Positions 15,133-23,159 are shown, counted from the stretch's first letter. The stretch: 35,378 bases of DNA from a virus (IMGVR_UViG_3300031669_002510:1-35378), one strand, 5' to 3'. The notes: generated by a model from the letters alone, not told the origin. Translations and numbers: made by a program.

Positions 15133-17642
15133 GCGCATTTGAACAATTTGTTGATACAGAACTCCCGTTGAGGCTTTCTATCGCGTTTCCCGCGGGAGGG
15201 AATCTAGCTGCCAATAAACTTTTACAGACTACTGGTGTTGGGTTAAATACGAAAATAATGGATACCGCGGTCGCAGATTTTGCAGTGACAACTCTCAGCA
15301 CAACGATAATTACGGCGTTGACTCCCGGCATACTAAGTATAAATCTTGGAACGACAGATGGAAATGACAACGGTGAAATGACTATTTCTGGCGGCGGTGG
15401 TACTTCTCCTAGTCGTGGTGCTACACTCTGGATAGCCGGAAACGAGAGCTATAATACTGGTGGATTCTCTGCTATAACGGGCAACGTGTCAGGCGCGTTC
15501 CTTCAACTGCACGTGTATGGAAAAATCTACCAGTGGATGGACTATGACACGGCTTCGGTATGGTGGGATATCAGTGGCACAAAGATGTCTCTTAGTGCGA
15601 CGGCATTCGCGGTGACTCCGGCGGCGACGTTCTCCAGCACGCTGCAGGCTACAGGGCTGAGCGTGGGGAGGGCAGCCACATACCTGCTGGATGTCTATAG
15701 TGCCGCGGGTCTATCCCAAGCGGTAGTAACAACTGGTGGAGGTGCAGGCCAGTTAGCATCAGTATCATCTTCAAATGGCACAGCTACCCTTAATCTAATA
15801 ACACATTCTGCTACTTATGGAGTAGGAACTACCTATGGATTAAATGATCAGGGTAATAGCTTTCTGTCAGCGAATGGTAGTGCAGGCGGGTTTGGTCTTG
15901 GCACTACCGATTCACAACCAGTAGTTCTTGGAACAAACGGCACCGCGCGCATCACTATTGCCGCCGCAGGAGCAGTTACATGCGCGAGCACGCTATCTGC
16001 AACACAACTAACATCTACTATAGCCATCGGCACAGCTCCGCTTGTGGTGACTTCAACTACCGTTGTAGCTAATCTTAATGCAGCACTATGGGATGGATAT
16101 GCTAGGGCAACCTACATAGACCAAGCTTTGCTTACAACTAGCACTCCAGCATTTGGCGGATTAACTCTTAACAAGACCGGCAATGCTCACTATTATTCTA
16201 CTTTGAATCTAGTACATGCCACTACTGGTTATGACATTGGTATAAAACTTACAACATTTAATTTTGGTATTCACTTGGCCATAGATGATACTGACGGTAA
16301 GTTCATGGTGATGGAGCCTGAAGGCCCATCATCTGTATTCTCAGTATCTCAAGCTGGCGCAGGAATCTTTGCCTCTACAGCACAGGCTACAGGGCTGAGT
16401 GTTGGGCGTGCGCTGACTACTGGTGTACTAGATCTTTATGGTGGCGCAGCAGGTGGAAATATATGTGCATACATACGTACAGATGACGCAGATAAAGAAG
16501 CGGGCTTGTACGTTGTCAACGATGGCGGATACAACATTTCAATGGTGTTGGAAGGGTCTGCCGTAGGTGGTGGATGGGCCAACTATGCTGCCATGCTGAC
16601 AAATGCTACTGCAGGATTGCGCCTTGGAACCACATCCGCTACAGATGTTGTGATTAGGACAAGCAATACTGCCCGTATCACCATCGCCGCCGCAGGTGCC
16701 GTCACATGCGCAAGCACGCTGCAGGCTGGTAAAATCACCGCCCAAACTAGCAGTGGAGACAAGCTGGTTCTGAAGCGTGCAGGTGCTGATGCTGATTGTT
16801 ACATTGATTACCAGAGTTCTGCTGGAGCCGAACAGGGATTTGTGGGATTCTGGTCGTCCGACAAATTCAATATCTATAACGGGTTGAATACTGATATGCG
16901 GTTTTACACAAATGGCACTGTTCGCGTCACCATCGCCGCCGCAGGTGCAGTCACATGCGCCAGCACGCTAGTTGCTGGTTCGTATGTTTTGGGTACTTGC
17001 ACGTCTACCGCATCACTTTCTGGGACAGGGGGCGTAGGACAAGCTTTAGAGGTGAAACAGAATACAAATAGTGCGGGCGTGGACAGCTTCATGGCATTTC
17101 ATATTGCTGGTAGATATGCACTCAACTTAGGAATTGATAGAGCGACAAATTCACTCAGTGTTGGTGGCTGGAGCATGGGCGTCGTAAAATACAGAGTTGT
17201 ACATGAGGGTCTTGCCGCTACAGTACTTGCGGGCACGCTGCGGGCCACATCATTGATTGCAACGACTGACATTTACCGCACTGCATTCACAGACTACTCT
17301 GGAACGTCAACAACTGCCGGTTGGGCGAGTGTAACAAAAAATATTTATTACAAACGTATTGGAAAAACAATGCATATTTGGTTTTATCTTAATGGTACAG
17401 CAGGTGGTGGTAGCCCGTATGCCGCAACATTTACTCTACCCGTAGCCGCAAGTGCGACGGCTCCAACAGGAGGTTACATTGGTACATGTCGCTCTCTTAT
17501 AGCCGCGACATATTATGCAGGTTTTTGTTCTCTCGCTGCAAGCGGTTCAACAGTTAGTTGTTATCCAGATGTATCAGGCGGTGGGTGGGCACCTACAGGT
17601 ACGAAGGGTGTTCAAGGATATCTTTGTTATGAAACTGCATAG
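15129..17642 (+). CDS. Tail fibre / receptor-binding protein with internal repeats
   Basis: 837 residues, coupled to the previous gene (ATGA). Low-complexity Ala/Thr/Ser/Gly-rich composition typical of trimeric fibres. Three near-identical units, [TV]R[IV]TIAAAGAVTCASTL, occur around residues 271-289, 513-531 and 596-614, and a related STLQATGLSVGRA element occurs near 170 and 420. The C-terminal ~115 residues (IYYKRIGKTMHIWFYLNG ... ATFTLPVAASATAPTGGY ... VQGYLCYETA) look like a beta-sandwich knob of the kind that binds receptors. Fibre identity is well supported by composition, repeats and position; receptor unknown. One copy of the dispersed 10-mer lies near its start (15237-15246). Confidence 0.85.
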   Translation: MSAFEQFVDTELPLRLSIAFPAGGNLAANKLLQTTGVGLNTKIMDTAVADFAVTTLSTTIITALTPGILSINLGTTDGNDNGEMTISGGGGTSPSRGATLWIAGNESYNTGGFSAITGNVSGAFLQLHVYGKIYQWMDYDTASVWWDISGTKMSLSATAFAVTPAATFSSTLQATGLSVGRAATYLLDVYSAAGLSQAVVTTGGGAGQLASVSSSNGTATLNLITHSATYGVGTTYGLNDQGNSFLSANGSAGGFGLGTTDSQPVVLGTNGTARITIAAAGAVTCASTLSATQLTSTIAIGTAPLVVTSTTVVANLNAALWDGYARATYIDQALLTTSTPAFGGLTLNKTGNAHYYSTLNLVHATTGYDIGIKLTTFNFGIHLAIDDTDGKFMVMEPEGPSSVFSVSQAGAGIFASTAQATGLSVGRALTTGVLDLYGGAAGGNICAYIRTDDADKEAGLYVVNDGGYNISMVLEGSAVGGGWANYAAMLTNATAGLRLGTTSATDVVIRTSNTARITIAAAGAVTCASTLQAGKITAQTSSGDKLVLKRAGADADCYIDYQSSAGAEQGFVGFWSSDKFNIYNGLNTDMRFYTNGTVRVTIAAAGAVTCASTLVAGSYVLGTCTSTASLSGTGGVGQALEVKQNTNSAGVDSFMAFHIAGRYALNLGIDRATNSLSVGGWSMGVVKYRVVHEGLAATVLAGTLRATSLIATTDIYRTAFTDYSGTSTTAGWASVTKNIYYKRIGKTMHIWFYLNGTAGGGSPYAATFTLPVAASATAPTGGYIGTCRSLIAATYYAGFCSLAASGSTVSCYPDVSGGGWAPTGTKGVQGYLCYETA
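15237..15246 (+). repeat. Exact copy of dispersed 10-mer GTTGGGTTAA
   Basis: In-gene copy near the 5' end of the fibre gene, read as Val-Gly-Leu-Asn, sense orientation. Confidence 0.8.
15939..15994 (+). repeat. Fibre repeat unit, copy 1 of 3
   Basis: A ~56-bp direct repeat encoding TARITIAAAGAVTCASTL; shares GCCGCCGCAGG and CATGCG..AGCACGCT with the copies ending at 16720 and 16969. Confidence 0.85.
16665..16720 (+). repeat. Fibre repeat unit, copy 2 of 3
   Basis: Second ~56-bp copy, encoding TARITIAAAGAVTCASTL; differs from copy 3 mostly at third codon positions. Confidence 0.85.
16914..16969 (+). repeat. Fibre repeat unit, copy 3 of 3
   Basis: Third ~56-bp copy, encoding TVRVTIAAAGAVTCASTL. 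Near-identity at DNA level makes recombination between copies possible. Confidence 0.85.
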
Positions 17643-17650
17643 GAGGAAGT

Positions 17651-18025
17651 GTGGCAAACATTACTAAATTGGTATTCTCAACAGACAGTGTTGCGTTGGA
17701 TGAGCCAGTGATAGTAGACGGAAGAATAACGGGTACGGCTACGGTAGATAAACCGCGCAGCGAAGTAGAAACGACGATGCTGAAAGACCTCGCAGAATAT
17801 TCGGCAAATACTGCTAAAAGCATGAAAGACGTTATCAGTATGCTAAATGTAGTGGAGCAACTCGAAAAACTCACAGGAGCTATAACAAAAAATACTGAAG
17901 TGGATTTAGCCAATGCAGACATCCTTAAGATAAACGAGGCCTTTGTTGGGTTACAAAACAAACCTAACGGTTGGATACGCTATTGTCGCAACCTTATCCG
18001 TCAGCTTGCGAGTGTTAAAGAATGA
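17651..18025 (+). CDS. Small protein of unknown function between fibre and lysis genes
   Basis: 124 residues. GTG start at 17651 chosen because AGGAGG lies at 17641-17646, overlapping the fibre stop region. The middle (TMLKDLAEYSANTAKSMKDVISMLNVVEQLEKLTGAI) is a probable amphipathic helix or coiled coil; no membrane segment is present, so it is not a classical holin. Its stop overlaps the amidase start (AATGA), so the two are coupled. A virion-associated or lysis-regulating role is possible from position, but I do not recognise the family. A near copy of the dispersed motif (GTTGGGTTAC) lies at 17945-17954. Confidence 0.7.
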   Translation: MANITKLVFSTDSVALDEPVIVDGRITGTATVDKPRSEVETTMLKDLAEYSANTAKSMKDVISMLNVVEQLEKLTGAITKNTEVDLANADILKINEAFVGLQNKPNGWIRYCRNLIRQLASVKE

Positions 18026-18438
18026 AGAGACTACTTACATCATCTATCGTATTTCATCATAGTGCCTCGCGTGATGTTAGTATTGATGAGGTAAGAGCGT
18101 GGCATATTGCGCGGGGCTTTAGCGATATTGGGTATCATGCTATCGTACACAGAGATGGTAGACTTGAAGAAGGGAGAAGAATTACACTTATAGGTGCCCA
18201 TGCAAAGGGGCGTAATTGGTGTAGCATTGGTGTATGTCTTATGGGTAACTTAAATAAAGTTTTTCCTACAGCAGCTCAAATACGCGCAGCTGAAAACTAT
18301 TATGTCTATGCCTGTGAATACTATAAGAAAAAACTAATTCCAAGTTTTCATCATGCAGAATGTCCAGGGAGTAATCTTAACCGAGAGAAGTTCAAGTCTC
18401 TAATGGAGGCCGCGTATGCGTCTCAAAATAGAAGGTAG
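18022..18438 (+). CDS. N-acetylmuramoyl-L-alanine amidase (endolysin, T7 lysozyme-like)
   Basis: 138 residues, almost the length of T7 lysozyme, matching the Amidase_2/PGRP fold throughout. Visible features: SSIVFHHSAS with zinc ligand H12, VRAWHIARGFSDIGYHAIVHRDG with the catalytic-type Tyr38, GAHAKGRNWCSIGVCLMGN, and HHAECPGSNL carrying zinc ligands His110/111 and Cys114. The enzyme would cut the MurNAc-L-Ala bond of peptidoglycan at the end of infection. The Lys that precedes the Cys in T7 lysozyme (PKACP) is replaced by Glu (HAECP). No signal peptide or SAR anchor, so export would need a holin, which is not evident nearby. Confidence 0.92.
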   Translation: MKRLLTSSIVFHHSASRDVSIDEVRAWHIARGFSDIGYHAIVHRDGRLEEGRRITLIGAHAKGRNWCSIGVCLMGNLNKVFPTAAQIRAAENYYVYACEYYKKKLIPSFHHAECPGSNLNREKFKSLMEAAYASQNRR

Positions 18439-18979
18439 ATTCTTTGGGATGGAGAACTATGATGTAAAGCCTCTCGATGGTCGTTGGTGGCTTATACAGA
18501 ATCCTGAGAGTAATTGGGGATTTGAAATCACAAAGGGAGCGGAGAATATACCTTCTGGTTCACTTGTAATTCCAAGACATAATGCAGAAACTGACTTCGC
18601 GTCTGTTCCGTACCGTGCAGTAATCACTCGGCTCATTGGACCACCTACCGGATACGGTAAGGGTAGGGCATATGGCCCTGCGGCTATAATGCATGATGAG
18701 CTATACACTACCGGCAAAGTTATCGGGCCGGGTGGCCAGAAGATTACCTGCTCAAAGCGTTTTGCAGACTCGCTGTTCTTCACTGCAATGGAGTGTAAGG
18801 TTAAAACTAAAATTAAAAGTGTGCTCTTGAACGGCGACCCGGTGGATAAAGAATACATTCTTGTAGACGTTGCACGCTGGAGACGTAAGGTAATGTGGAT
18901 GGCCGTGGCTGGATTCGGTAAGAGTGCTTGGAAGAAACATGGCCGACCTGCGTTCGTTTACAAAGATGTTAAACCATGA
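18416..18979 (+). CDS. DUF1353 family protein
   Basis: 187 residues. The ATG at 18416 is supported by GGAGG at 18405-18409 inside the amidase gene; the two genes overlap by 23 bases in different frames. The core TDFASVPYRAVITRLIGPP ... YGPAAIMHDELYTTGKV is the DUF1353 signature (T-D-x-A-S-V-P ... A-x-x-H-D-x-L-Y), found widely in phages next to lysis or tail genes, function unknown. A later ATG at 18449 is possible but has a poorer ribosome site. It is the last late gene before the bidirectional terminator. Confidence 0.85.
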   Translation: MRLKIEGRFFGMENYDVKPLDGRWWLIQNPESNWGFEITKGAENIPSGSLVIPRHNAETDFASVPYRAVITRLIGPPTGYGKGRAYGPAAIMHDELYTTGKVIGPGGQKITCSKRFADSLFFTAMECKVKTKIKSVLLNGDPVDKEYILVDVARWRRKVMWMAVAGFGKSAWKKHGRPAFVYKDVKP

Positions 18980-18987
18980 AAAAGAAA

Positions 18988-19007
18988 GGGCGCCGATTAA
19001 GGCGCCC
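18988..19007. terminator. Bidirectional rho-independent terminator
   Basis: Perfect 7-bp stem GGGCGCC/GGCGCCC with loop GATTAA. On the minus strand it is followed by a good T-run (TTTCTTTTTC); on the plus strand by the weaker TATTCATTTA. It separates the plus-strand late genes from the converging minus-strand operon. Confidence 0.88.
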
Positions 19008-19014
19008 TATTCAT

Positions 19015-19224
19015 TTACTGCCCGAACTTTTTCCGCAGATTAAACTGAGCGTGTCTACATCTATCTGGATGATAGAAGATCCCACAGTCTGCTGTACTGG
19101 TTATTTGCGGGCACGTAACCACCCAACACTTTTTAGCGTGCTCGCCCTCCTTTAACACTACGAGTTCTTCATTATCATTGTATCGACGTAAAAGATTCTC
19201 GACCTGCTGACGAGTAGGCTCCAC
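19015..19224 (-). CDS. Small hypothetical protein, Cys/His-containing
   Basis: 69 residues, GTG start (19222-19224) after GGAGG with ATTA spacing. MEPTRQQVENLLRRYNDNEE at the N-terminus is helical; the C-terminal half has C-W-V-V-T-C ... CGIFYHPDRCRH, possibly a metal site. Its start overlaps the previous gene's stop (TAGTG). Last gene of the leftward operon, ending against the terminator. No known family recognised. Confidence 0.65.
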   Translation of the reverse strand: MEPTRQQVENLLRRYNDNEELVVLKEGEHAKKCWVVTCPQITSTADCGIFYHPDRCRHAQFNLRKKFGQ

Positions 19225-19421
19225 TAATCCTCCCTTGATTTGGAAACTGTTTCACGTTCGTGCATTTCACTTATATTGCGTGAGGACCAAAGCACGTTGT
19301 CATAGTCTCGTTTAGGGAAGTACCTTTTCATTAATGTATTCTGTTCATTGATGGACATGCCCCAAAACCATTTCAGTGCCGTGGGAGATGCCTTGCCATA
19401 TAGTTTTTTTGTCTGCTCCAC
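19224..19421 (-). CDS. Small hypothetical protein
   Basis: 65 basic residues (MEQTKKLYGKASPTALKWFWGMSINEQ...), GTG start at 19419-19421 preceded by GGAGG. The 16 bases spanning its ribosome site and start (19415-19430) are identical to those of the next gene downstream (19218-19233), although the proteins differ after the first residues. The W-F-W-G-M-S-I-N-E-Q segment suggests a short helical protein. Function unknown. Confidence 0.65.
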   Translation of the reverse strand: MEQTKKLYGKASPTALKWFWGMSINEQNTLMKRYFPKRDYDNVLWSSRNISEMHERETVSKSRED

Positions 19422-19425
19422 TAAT

Positions 19426-19454
19426 CCTCCTTACACAAGTTTAATTAACCCAAT
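19426..19454 (-). promoter_or_regulatory. Start-associated leader, GTTGGGTTAA type, embedded in the exonuclease gene
   Basis: Read on the minus strand: ATTGGGTTAA, then TTAAACTTGTGTAA and GGAGG, 4 bases before a GTG start. It closely matches the late leaders at 1431 and 4889 on the other strand. Here it also encodes the last residues of the exonuclease (IGLIKLV-stop). Confidence 0.65.
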
Positions 19455-19979
19455 AAGTGTTTTGTATAGTATAGCTGTTAGCCTTGCATCACCTTCGGCG
19501 TCATGAACATCCTGTGTGGGAATGTTGAAATGTGCGCAAGCCTTTCTAAGATTCCTAGGAATATGACTACCCATATCAGTAATGGCAGTAATAAGATTTG
19601 TCGTGTCTCTAATGTGGTAGTCGAAGGTTTCATCATATAGCTCGATGCCCATAAATTTTCTAATATATGTTCTGTCAAAGATGTAGTTATGCCCAAGCGG
19701 AAATATCTTTTCATCAGTTAACTCTCGTTTCCATATCAAAAGACTCGTTCTGACTTGTGCCGCGGTGGGTGCCATGAGCAATTCTTCTTTAGTAATCCTG
19801 TGTATTTCAAATGCCTCCGGGGACATGAGCTGTAGTGCAATCGGCGATGGCCGTATTCTTGTTGTATAACAGTGACCGTTGAAGGAGAAATCTTTATTTA
19901 ACCCAACAATCGCCAGTTCAATCATTTCACAGCATGTCTCATTGAGACCTGTGGTCTCGGTATCAATTGCACAAATCAT
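19431..19979 (-). CDS. DnaQ-like 3'-5' exonuclease (DEDDh)
   Basis: 182 residues with the three exonuclease motifs in order: Exo I AIDTETTGL (D6, E8), Exo II GHNYIFDRTYI (D102), Exo III VHDAEGDA (H159, D164). The histidine five before the last Asp places it in the DEDDh group (DnaQ/RNase T/ExoX). It would remove nucleotides from 3' ends of DNA or RNA, with two metal ions bound by the acidic residues. It overlaps the end of the primase-helicase gene (ATGA), so they are co-translated. The phage also has a proofreading domain within its DNA polymerase, so this enzyme probably has another job, such as end processing or degradation of RNA or host DNA. Exact copy of the dispersed 10-mer at 19898-19907. 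Confidence 0.92.
   Translation of the reverse strand: MICAIDTETTGLNETCCEMIELAIVGLNKDFSFNGHCYTTRIRPSPIALQLMSPEAFEIHRITKEELLMAPTAAQVRTSLLIWKRELTDEKIFPLGHNYIFDRTYIRKFMGIELYDETFDYHIRDTTNLITAITDMGSHIPRNLRKACAHFNIPTQDVHDAEGDARLTAILYKTLIGLIKLV
19898..19907 (-). repeat. Exact copy of dispersed 10-mer GTTGGGTTAA
   Basis: In-gene copy in the exonuclease, read on the minus strand as Val-Gly-Leu-Asn, sense orientation. Confidence 0.8.
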
Positions 19980-22627
19980 CCTCTGAATCTCCTTTCAAGG
20001 CGCCCATTACTTGGGTTAAGAATAAACTCGAAGACTTCATCTTTATCATCCAATATCAGTGTGATGTTCCCTACAAAAGTTTGGTTAGTGCCGCCCATTT
20101 TTCCTTTGACGTAAGGATGCATCTTGGGGAAAAATCTCGCTACCCTTAGCGCACTCCAGTAAGGGCGCTTATCTGCTGGTAGCCATGAGAAGAATGAATT
20201 ATAGAATTCATCCCATGTAATAAGTTTGCCGTGGCATATCTTAGTTTTTTCAGCAATGAATACCTCTAAGTCGTTCCTATTGAACATCTCCAATTCCATT
20301 TTCTCAGCAGTGTGCAAGCAGGGTACTGCCAGGCGTCCATCGGGTTCTGGTAACTCGATGGACAGAATGAGATTTAGGAATTGTGCTTTCTCTGCTTCTA
20401 GCCTATCAAACAGGACACGCTTAGGGACTTCTTGTTTGATTACGTCTACGCGGCATACTGTCACCCGAGTATCTCCGGGGAATACCGGACAGTATGTTGG
20501 GTCATTTGCACATTGCATCCAATGAGAAGTATTGGCGATATCATAAACTGTTCTATACTTCTCATTAATTGCTATTGTCTTACCAGTAACCCAATCCTTA
20601 ATTCTGTTGGAAGCTTCCTTATTTGTTCTGAGATTGACTTCTTCAACCACGCAAAGTATGGCATTCGCGATTTCAGCATTGAATCCTTGTTGGTTAATAA
20701 GTGCGTTGTCTGCTCTAGCATATCCTCTACTTTTCTTGAACAGCAAGGACAGAGCTTCGTGAAGGGTGCTTTTTCCGGTGTTTTGTTGTCCAATAAAAAA
20801 GATATATGGCAATGGTTCTTGAGGTCGTTGAAAGATATTTGAAATCCAACAAAGTAGATACTCGGCTCCGGTTGTGATTGCATTAGCTTGACACCATTCG
20901 TGGTTTTTAATGACCTCATCGAGTGACTCCCCACAGTGTTTAAGTACTTCCATCCATGTAGGGCACGGCCCATCCTCTGGAGAACACGAGAAGGTCGCGG
21001 CATTCTTATTCCATTTACGATTGCCGGGGTATTCATCCTCGAAAGGAATGTTTACCATTTCCCACGGCTGAAGAATTGCTTTACTCATTAGCATCTCAAC
21101 ATCTGCTTTGCCAGAAACTGCATTTTGACTCAACAATACAGTATTGACATTAGACTTGTTCTGCTCTATCCATCTGCCTTCCGTATGAATATACCAGCCC
21201 GCTTCAGAATCGTTAGCTATAACATGTCTGATTAGAGTGTCCGGTGCTGGCATATTCTTCTTCTTGCGCGTGACTGTAATCACGCATTCCCATCTATCCT
21301 TCGTAGGCAGGAATCCCTCTAGGTTAGGGTCATAGTCCTCTCGCTTAATACCTACGATTAGTTTGTCACCTTTCTCCTTGATGAACATCTGCCGTTGTAG
21401 ATACATCTCAGGTAAGGTTAATTCTATTTCTGAATTGGCCAGTGCTTCGATTCCCTTGGCAGCGGTATTGAATACAAATTCACCCTTGGCGCTCTCTACC
21501 CCACCACTAGCTTTTGATGCTGCTTGGATATCCGCAACGTCATTAAACACACAGCGTGTCCAGCCGCTAGGGTCTGTTATCCATGTCGCGTGTTCTTTTA
21601 CATTGATTCCGTGCCGCCTGACAATCCAAGCGCCATTGGTAACTGGGAACGCATAGCAGTTTTGCCCTGACGAACCACTTGAGTTTGTAAAGAAAAATCC
21701 CTTGAGATTAAGCGTTGTATGACAGTCTCGTAAATCAAACGTGTGACAGACAAGCATATTGTGGTCGCTGTCCCACCAGAAGTCTTTCTTTGCGTTTCGG
21801 GAAAACCACTTGAGTACACGTCTATGGTCTTCGTCAATCTCGATTCTCTTGAGTGGAGAAACCATCTGATTGAAGATATCATCATCTGTCCCGAGCCCCT
21901 TAATCTGTTTTCTTTTGCCAGTCGTAACCTCAACATGACTTCGCCAGTTCTTAGGGATAAGACTTGAATTTAACTTTACACCTTCCTTCAAAAGCGATAG
22001 CCCATCTGTGCCCTCTTGCTTGCGATGGTACACCCATAGAACGCCACCACAGGCATCGACATTGGCTTCGAGATTGTATCCAGTTTCGATTGAGAGTAAA
22101 GTTAGAATTGACCTCGCTAGCCCAGCATGAACTGTATGATTCTCTGTCGGGACTGGCGTCTCGAAATGGATATAGAGATGTAATCCTTTTCCACTTGTGC
22201 TTTTGATGGTTGTAACCCAAGGTACATCGAGAACAGCTAGTTTGATTTTTTCAAGCTCTTCGGGTTCTAGACCTTCCTTGTGATTAGCAATGGAATCGAA
22301 ATCGAAGCCAACCCATTTAGATTGCAAGTTAACCCAATCCCATCCAGTCATCCCAATACCCTCAACGTGAGCGGTAAGGTTAAATTTCAATTCACTGTCC
22401 TGATACTCTGGACTACCCTTAGCGTTCCAAGGTATACGAAATGACTTCCACTGTTCGGTATCATTCTTCCAACCTACCCATCGTTTGCCTTTATACACTC
22501 CTTGAATCTTTTCACCATCATCCTTCGCTACATTAATCTGCACTTCCATGTTTGGGTTAAATAACAATGTTAGATGTCGATTACCCACTGTCTTGAGAAA
22601 CTCGCCAACTGCTTCCAGCTTTTGCAT
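19976..22627 (-). CDS. Primase-helicase: archaeo-eukaryotic primase-like N-terminus + SF3-type helicase
   Basis: 883 residues. The N-terminal part has the primase-polymerase (AEP) pattern: WVGFDFDS at ~106-112 (metal-binding hDhD) and STSGKGLHLYI at ~142-152 (sxGxGxH-type motif). The C-terminal part is a D5/SF3-type helicase: Walker A GQQNTGKST (~613-621), Walker B with LCVVEEVN, and a motif C region ending SHWMQCANDPTYCPVFPGDTR. It should prime and unwind during phage replication. First gene of the leftward operon; leader 22631-22648 supplies GGAGGG and a TTTTAACCCAAT motif. The Asp/Asn character of Walker B (E-E) is normal for SF3. Domain order and fusion are common in phage and plasmid replication proteins. 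Confidence 0.88.
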   Translation of the reverse strand: MQKLEAVGEFLKTVGNRHLTLLFNPNMEVQINVAKDDGEKIQGVYKGKRWVGWKNDTEQWKSFRIPWNAKGSPEYQDSELKFNLTAHVEGIGMTGWDWVNLQSKWVGFDFDSIANHKEGLEPEELEKIKLAVLDVPWVTTIKSTSGKGLHLYIHFETPVPTENHTVHAGLARSILTLLSIETGYNLEANVDACGGVLWVYHRKQEGTDGLSLLKEGVKLNSSLIPKNWRSHVEVTTGKRKQIKGLGTDDDIFNQMVSPLKRIEIDEDHRRVLKWFSRNAKKDFWWDSDHNMLVCHTFDLRDCHTTLNLKGFFFTNSSGSSGQNCYAFPVTNGAWIVRRHGINVKEHATWITDPSGWTRCVFNDVADIQAASKASGGVESAKGEFVFNTAAKGIEALANSEIELTLPEMYLQRQMFIKEKGDKLIVGIKREDYDPNLEGFLPTKDRWECVITVTRKKKNMPAPDTLIRHVIANDSEAGWYIHTEGRWIEQNKSNVNTVLLSQNAVSGKADVEMLMSKAILQPWEMVNIPFEDEYPGNRKWNKNAATFSCSPEDGPCPTWMEVLKHCGESLDEVIKNHEWCQANAITTGAEYLLCWISNIFQRPQEPLPYIFFIGQQNTGKSTLHEALSLLFKKSRGYARADNALINQQGFNAEIANAILCVVEEVNLRTNKEASNRIKDWVTGKTIAINEKYRTVYDIANTSHWMQCANDPTYCPVFPGDTRVTVCRVDVIKQEVPKRVLFDRLEAEKAQFLNLILSIELPEPDGRLAVPCLHTAEKMELEMFNRNDLEVFIAEKTKICHGKLITWDEFYNSFFSWLPADKRPYWSALRVARFFPKMHPYVKGKMGGTNQTFVGNITLILDDKDEVFEFILNPSNGRLERRFRG

Positions 22628-22630
22628 CTA

Positions 22631-22648
22631 CCCTCCATTGGGTTAAAA
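22631..22648 (-). promoter_or_regulatory. Start-associated leader, TTTAACCCAA type (leftward)
   Basis: On the minus strand, TTTTAACCCAAT is followed directly by GGAGGG and, three bases later, the primase-helicase ATG. It has the same order and orientation relative to the gene as the rightward leaders at 23160-25212. Confidence 0.7.
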
Positions 22649-22667
22649 GTAAGCAGTAAAGTTAACT

Positions 22668-22696
22668 GGGCATTTCTGTTACGTGACGTTATGCCC
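22668..22696 (-). promoter_or_regulatory. Hairpin in the leftward mRNA leader
   Basis: Inverted repeat GGGCAT...ATGCCC with a 17-base interior that contains the odd-centre palindrome ACGTGACGT (22681-22689). It lies between the leftward promoter and the primase start, so it could be an RNA attenuator or a protein-binding site. Confidence 0.45.
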
Positions 22697-22717
22697 GCTG
22701 ACTAACTAACTATACCT

Positions 22718-22746
22718 AATATACAACCGTTTTCTAGGTTTGTCAA
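22718..22746 (-). promoter_or_regulatory. Leftward sigma-70 promoter
   Basis: On the minus strand TTGACA (22741-22746), 17-base spacer, TATATT (22718-22723): a near-consensus promoter driving the primase-helicase operon. Confidence 0.85.
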
Positions 22747-22820
22747 GTATTGAGTCATTTAAGCGGTTAAACAACGAGCAAATATCGTGCCAACTATTTT
22801 AAGAAAATGAGGCGTTGCCC

Positions 22821-22849
22821 TTGACTTTGCCGCCGGCGAGTATTATATT
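22821..22849 (+). promoter_or_regulatory. Rightward sigma-70 promoter
   Basis: TTGACT (22821-22826), 17-base spacer, TATATT (22844-22849). It would drive the early operon starting at 22941, with a leader of about 85 bases. Confidence 0.82.
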
Positions 22850-22940
22850 GTACTACCTTGTATAGTGCCATAGCTGAAATAACGAGTGCTGAGTTAAAAA
22901 CAAATTTCTTTCTAACCTAACAGAAAGGTAAGGTTAATTT

Positions 22941-23159
22941 ATGAAGATGACTCTAACTACTGCGTGCGGTTGCCAGCGTTTAGTTGAAGTCCCAAACTAC
23001 CATGCTACCCACATCTTGGTCCCCCTTACTGGTGAGCATACACAAGAGTTGTTTTTTAACTCAACTACCGTTCCTTCCTTTACACCAGTTCGCGTTTTTG
23101 TACGCGAAGACTACTATGACCACGGAACGCGCTTCGTTCGCTACGTAGAAAAAGTTTAA
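22941..23159 (+). CDS. Small hypothetical early protein
   Basis: 72 residues; first gene of the rightward early operon, preceded by AAAGGTAAGG. It contains CGC near the N-terminus and a C-terminal VRVFVREDYYDHGTRFVRYVEKV strand pattern. Being nearest to the promoter it is likely expressed first and strongly, as many host-takeover proteins are, but that is only positional. No recognised family, no membrane segment. Confidence 0.65.
   Translation: MKMTLTTACGCQRLVEVPNYHATHILVPLTGEHTQELFFNSTTVPSFTPVRVFVREDYYDHGTRFVRYVEKV

Larger units (their letters stand above)
22628..22940. other. Divergent control region between early operons
   Basis: 313 bp with no gene. It holds a leftward promoter, a rightward promoter, a hairpin in the leftward leader, and motif-containing leaders at both ends. 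The ~75 bp between the two -35 boxes (22747-22820) is AT-rich and is the natural place for regulator binding, but I see no clear operator repeat or iteron array there. A short CTTTCT/AGAAAG stem (22909-22927) lies in the rightward leader with a motif variant (TAACCTAACA) in its loop and 3' arm. Confidence 0.8.

Noticed and set aside
15129-17642. Diversity-generating retroelement acting on the fibre gene
   Set aside because: No reverse transcriptase and no template/variable repeat pair with adenine-specific differences; repeat differences are mostly synonymous.
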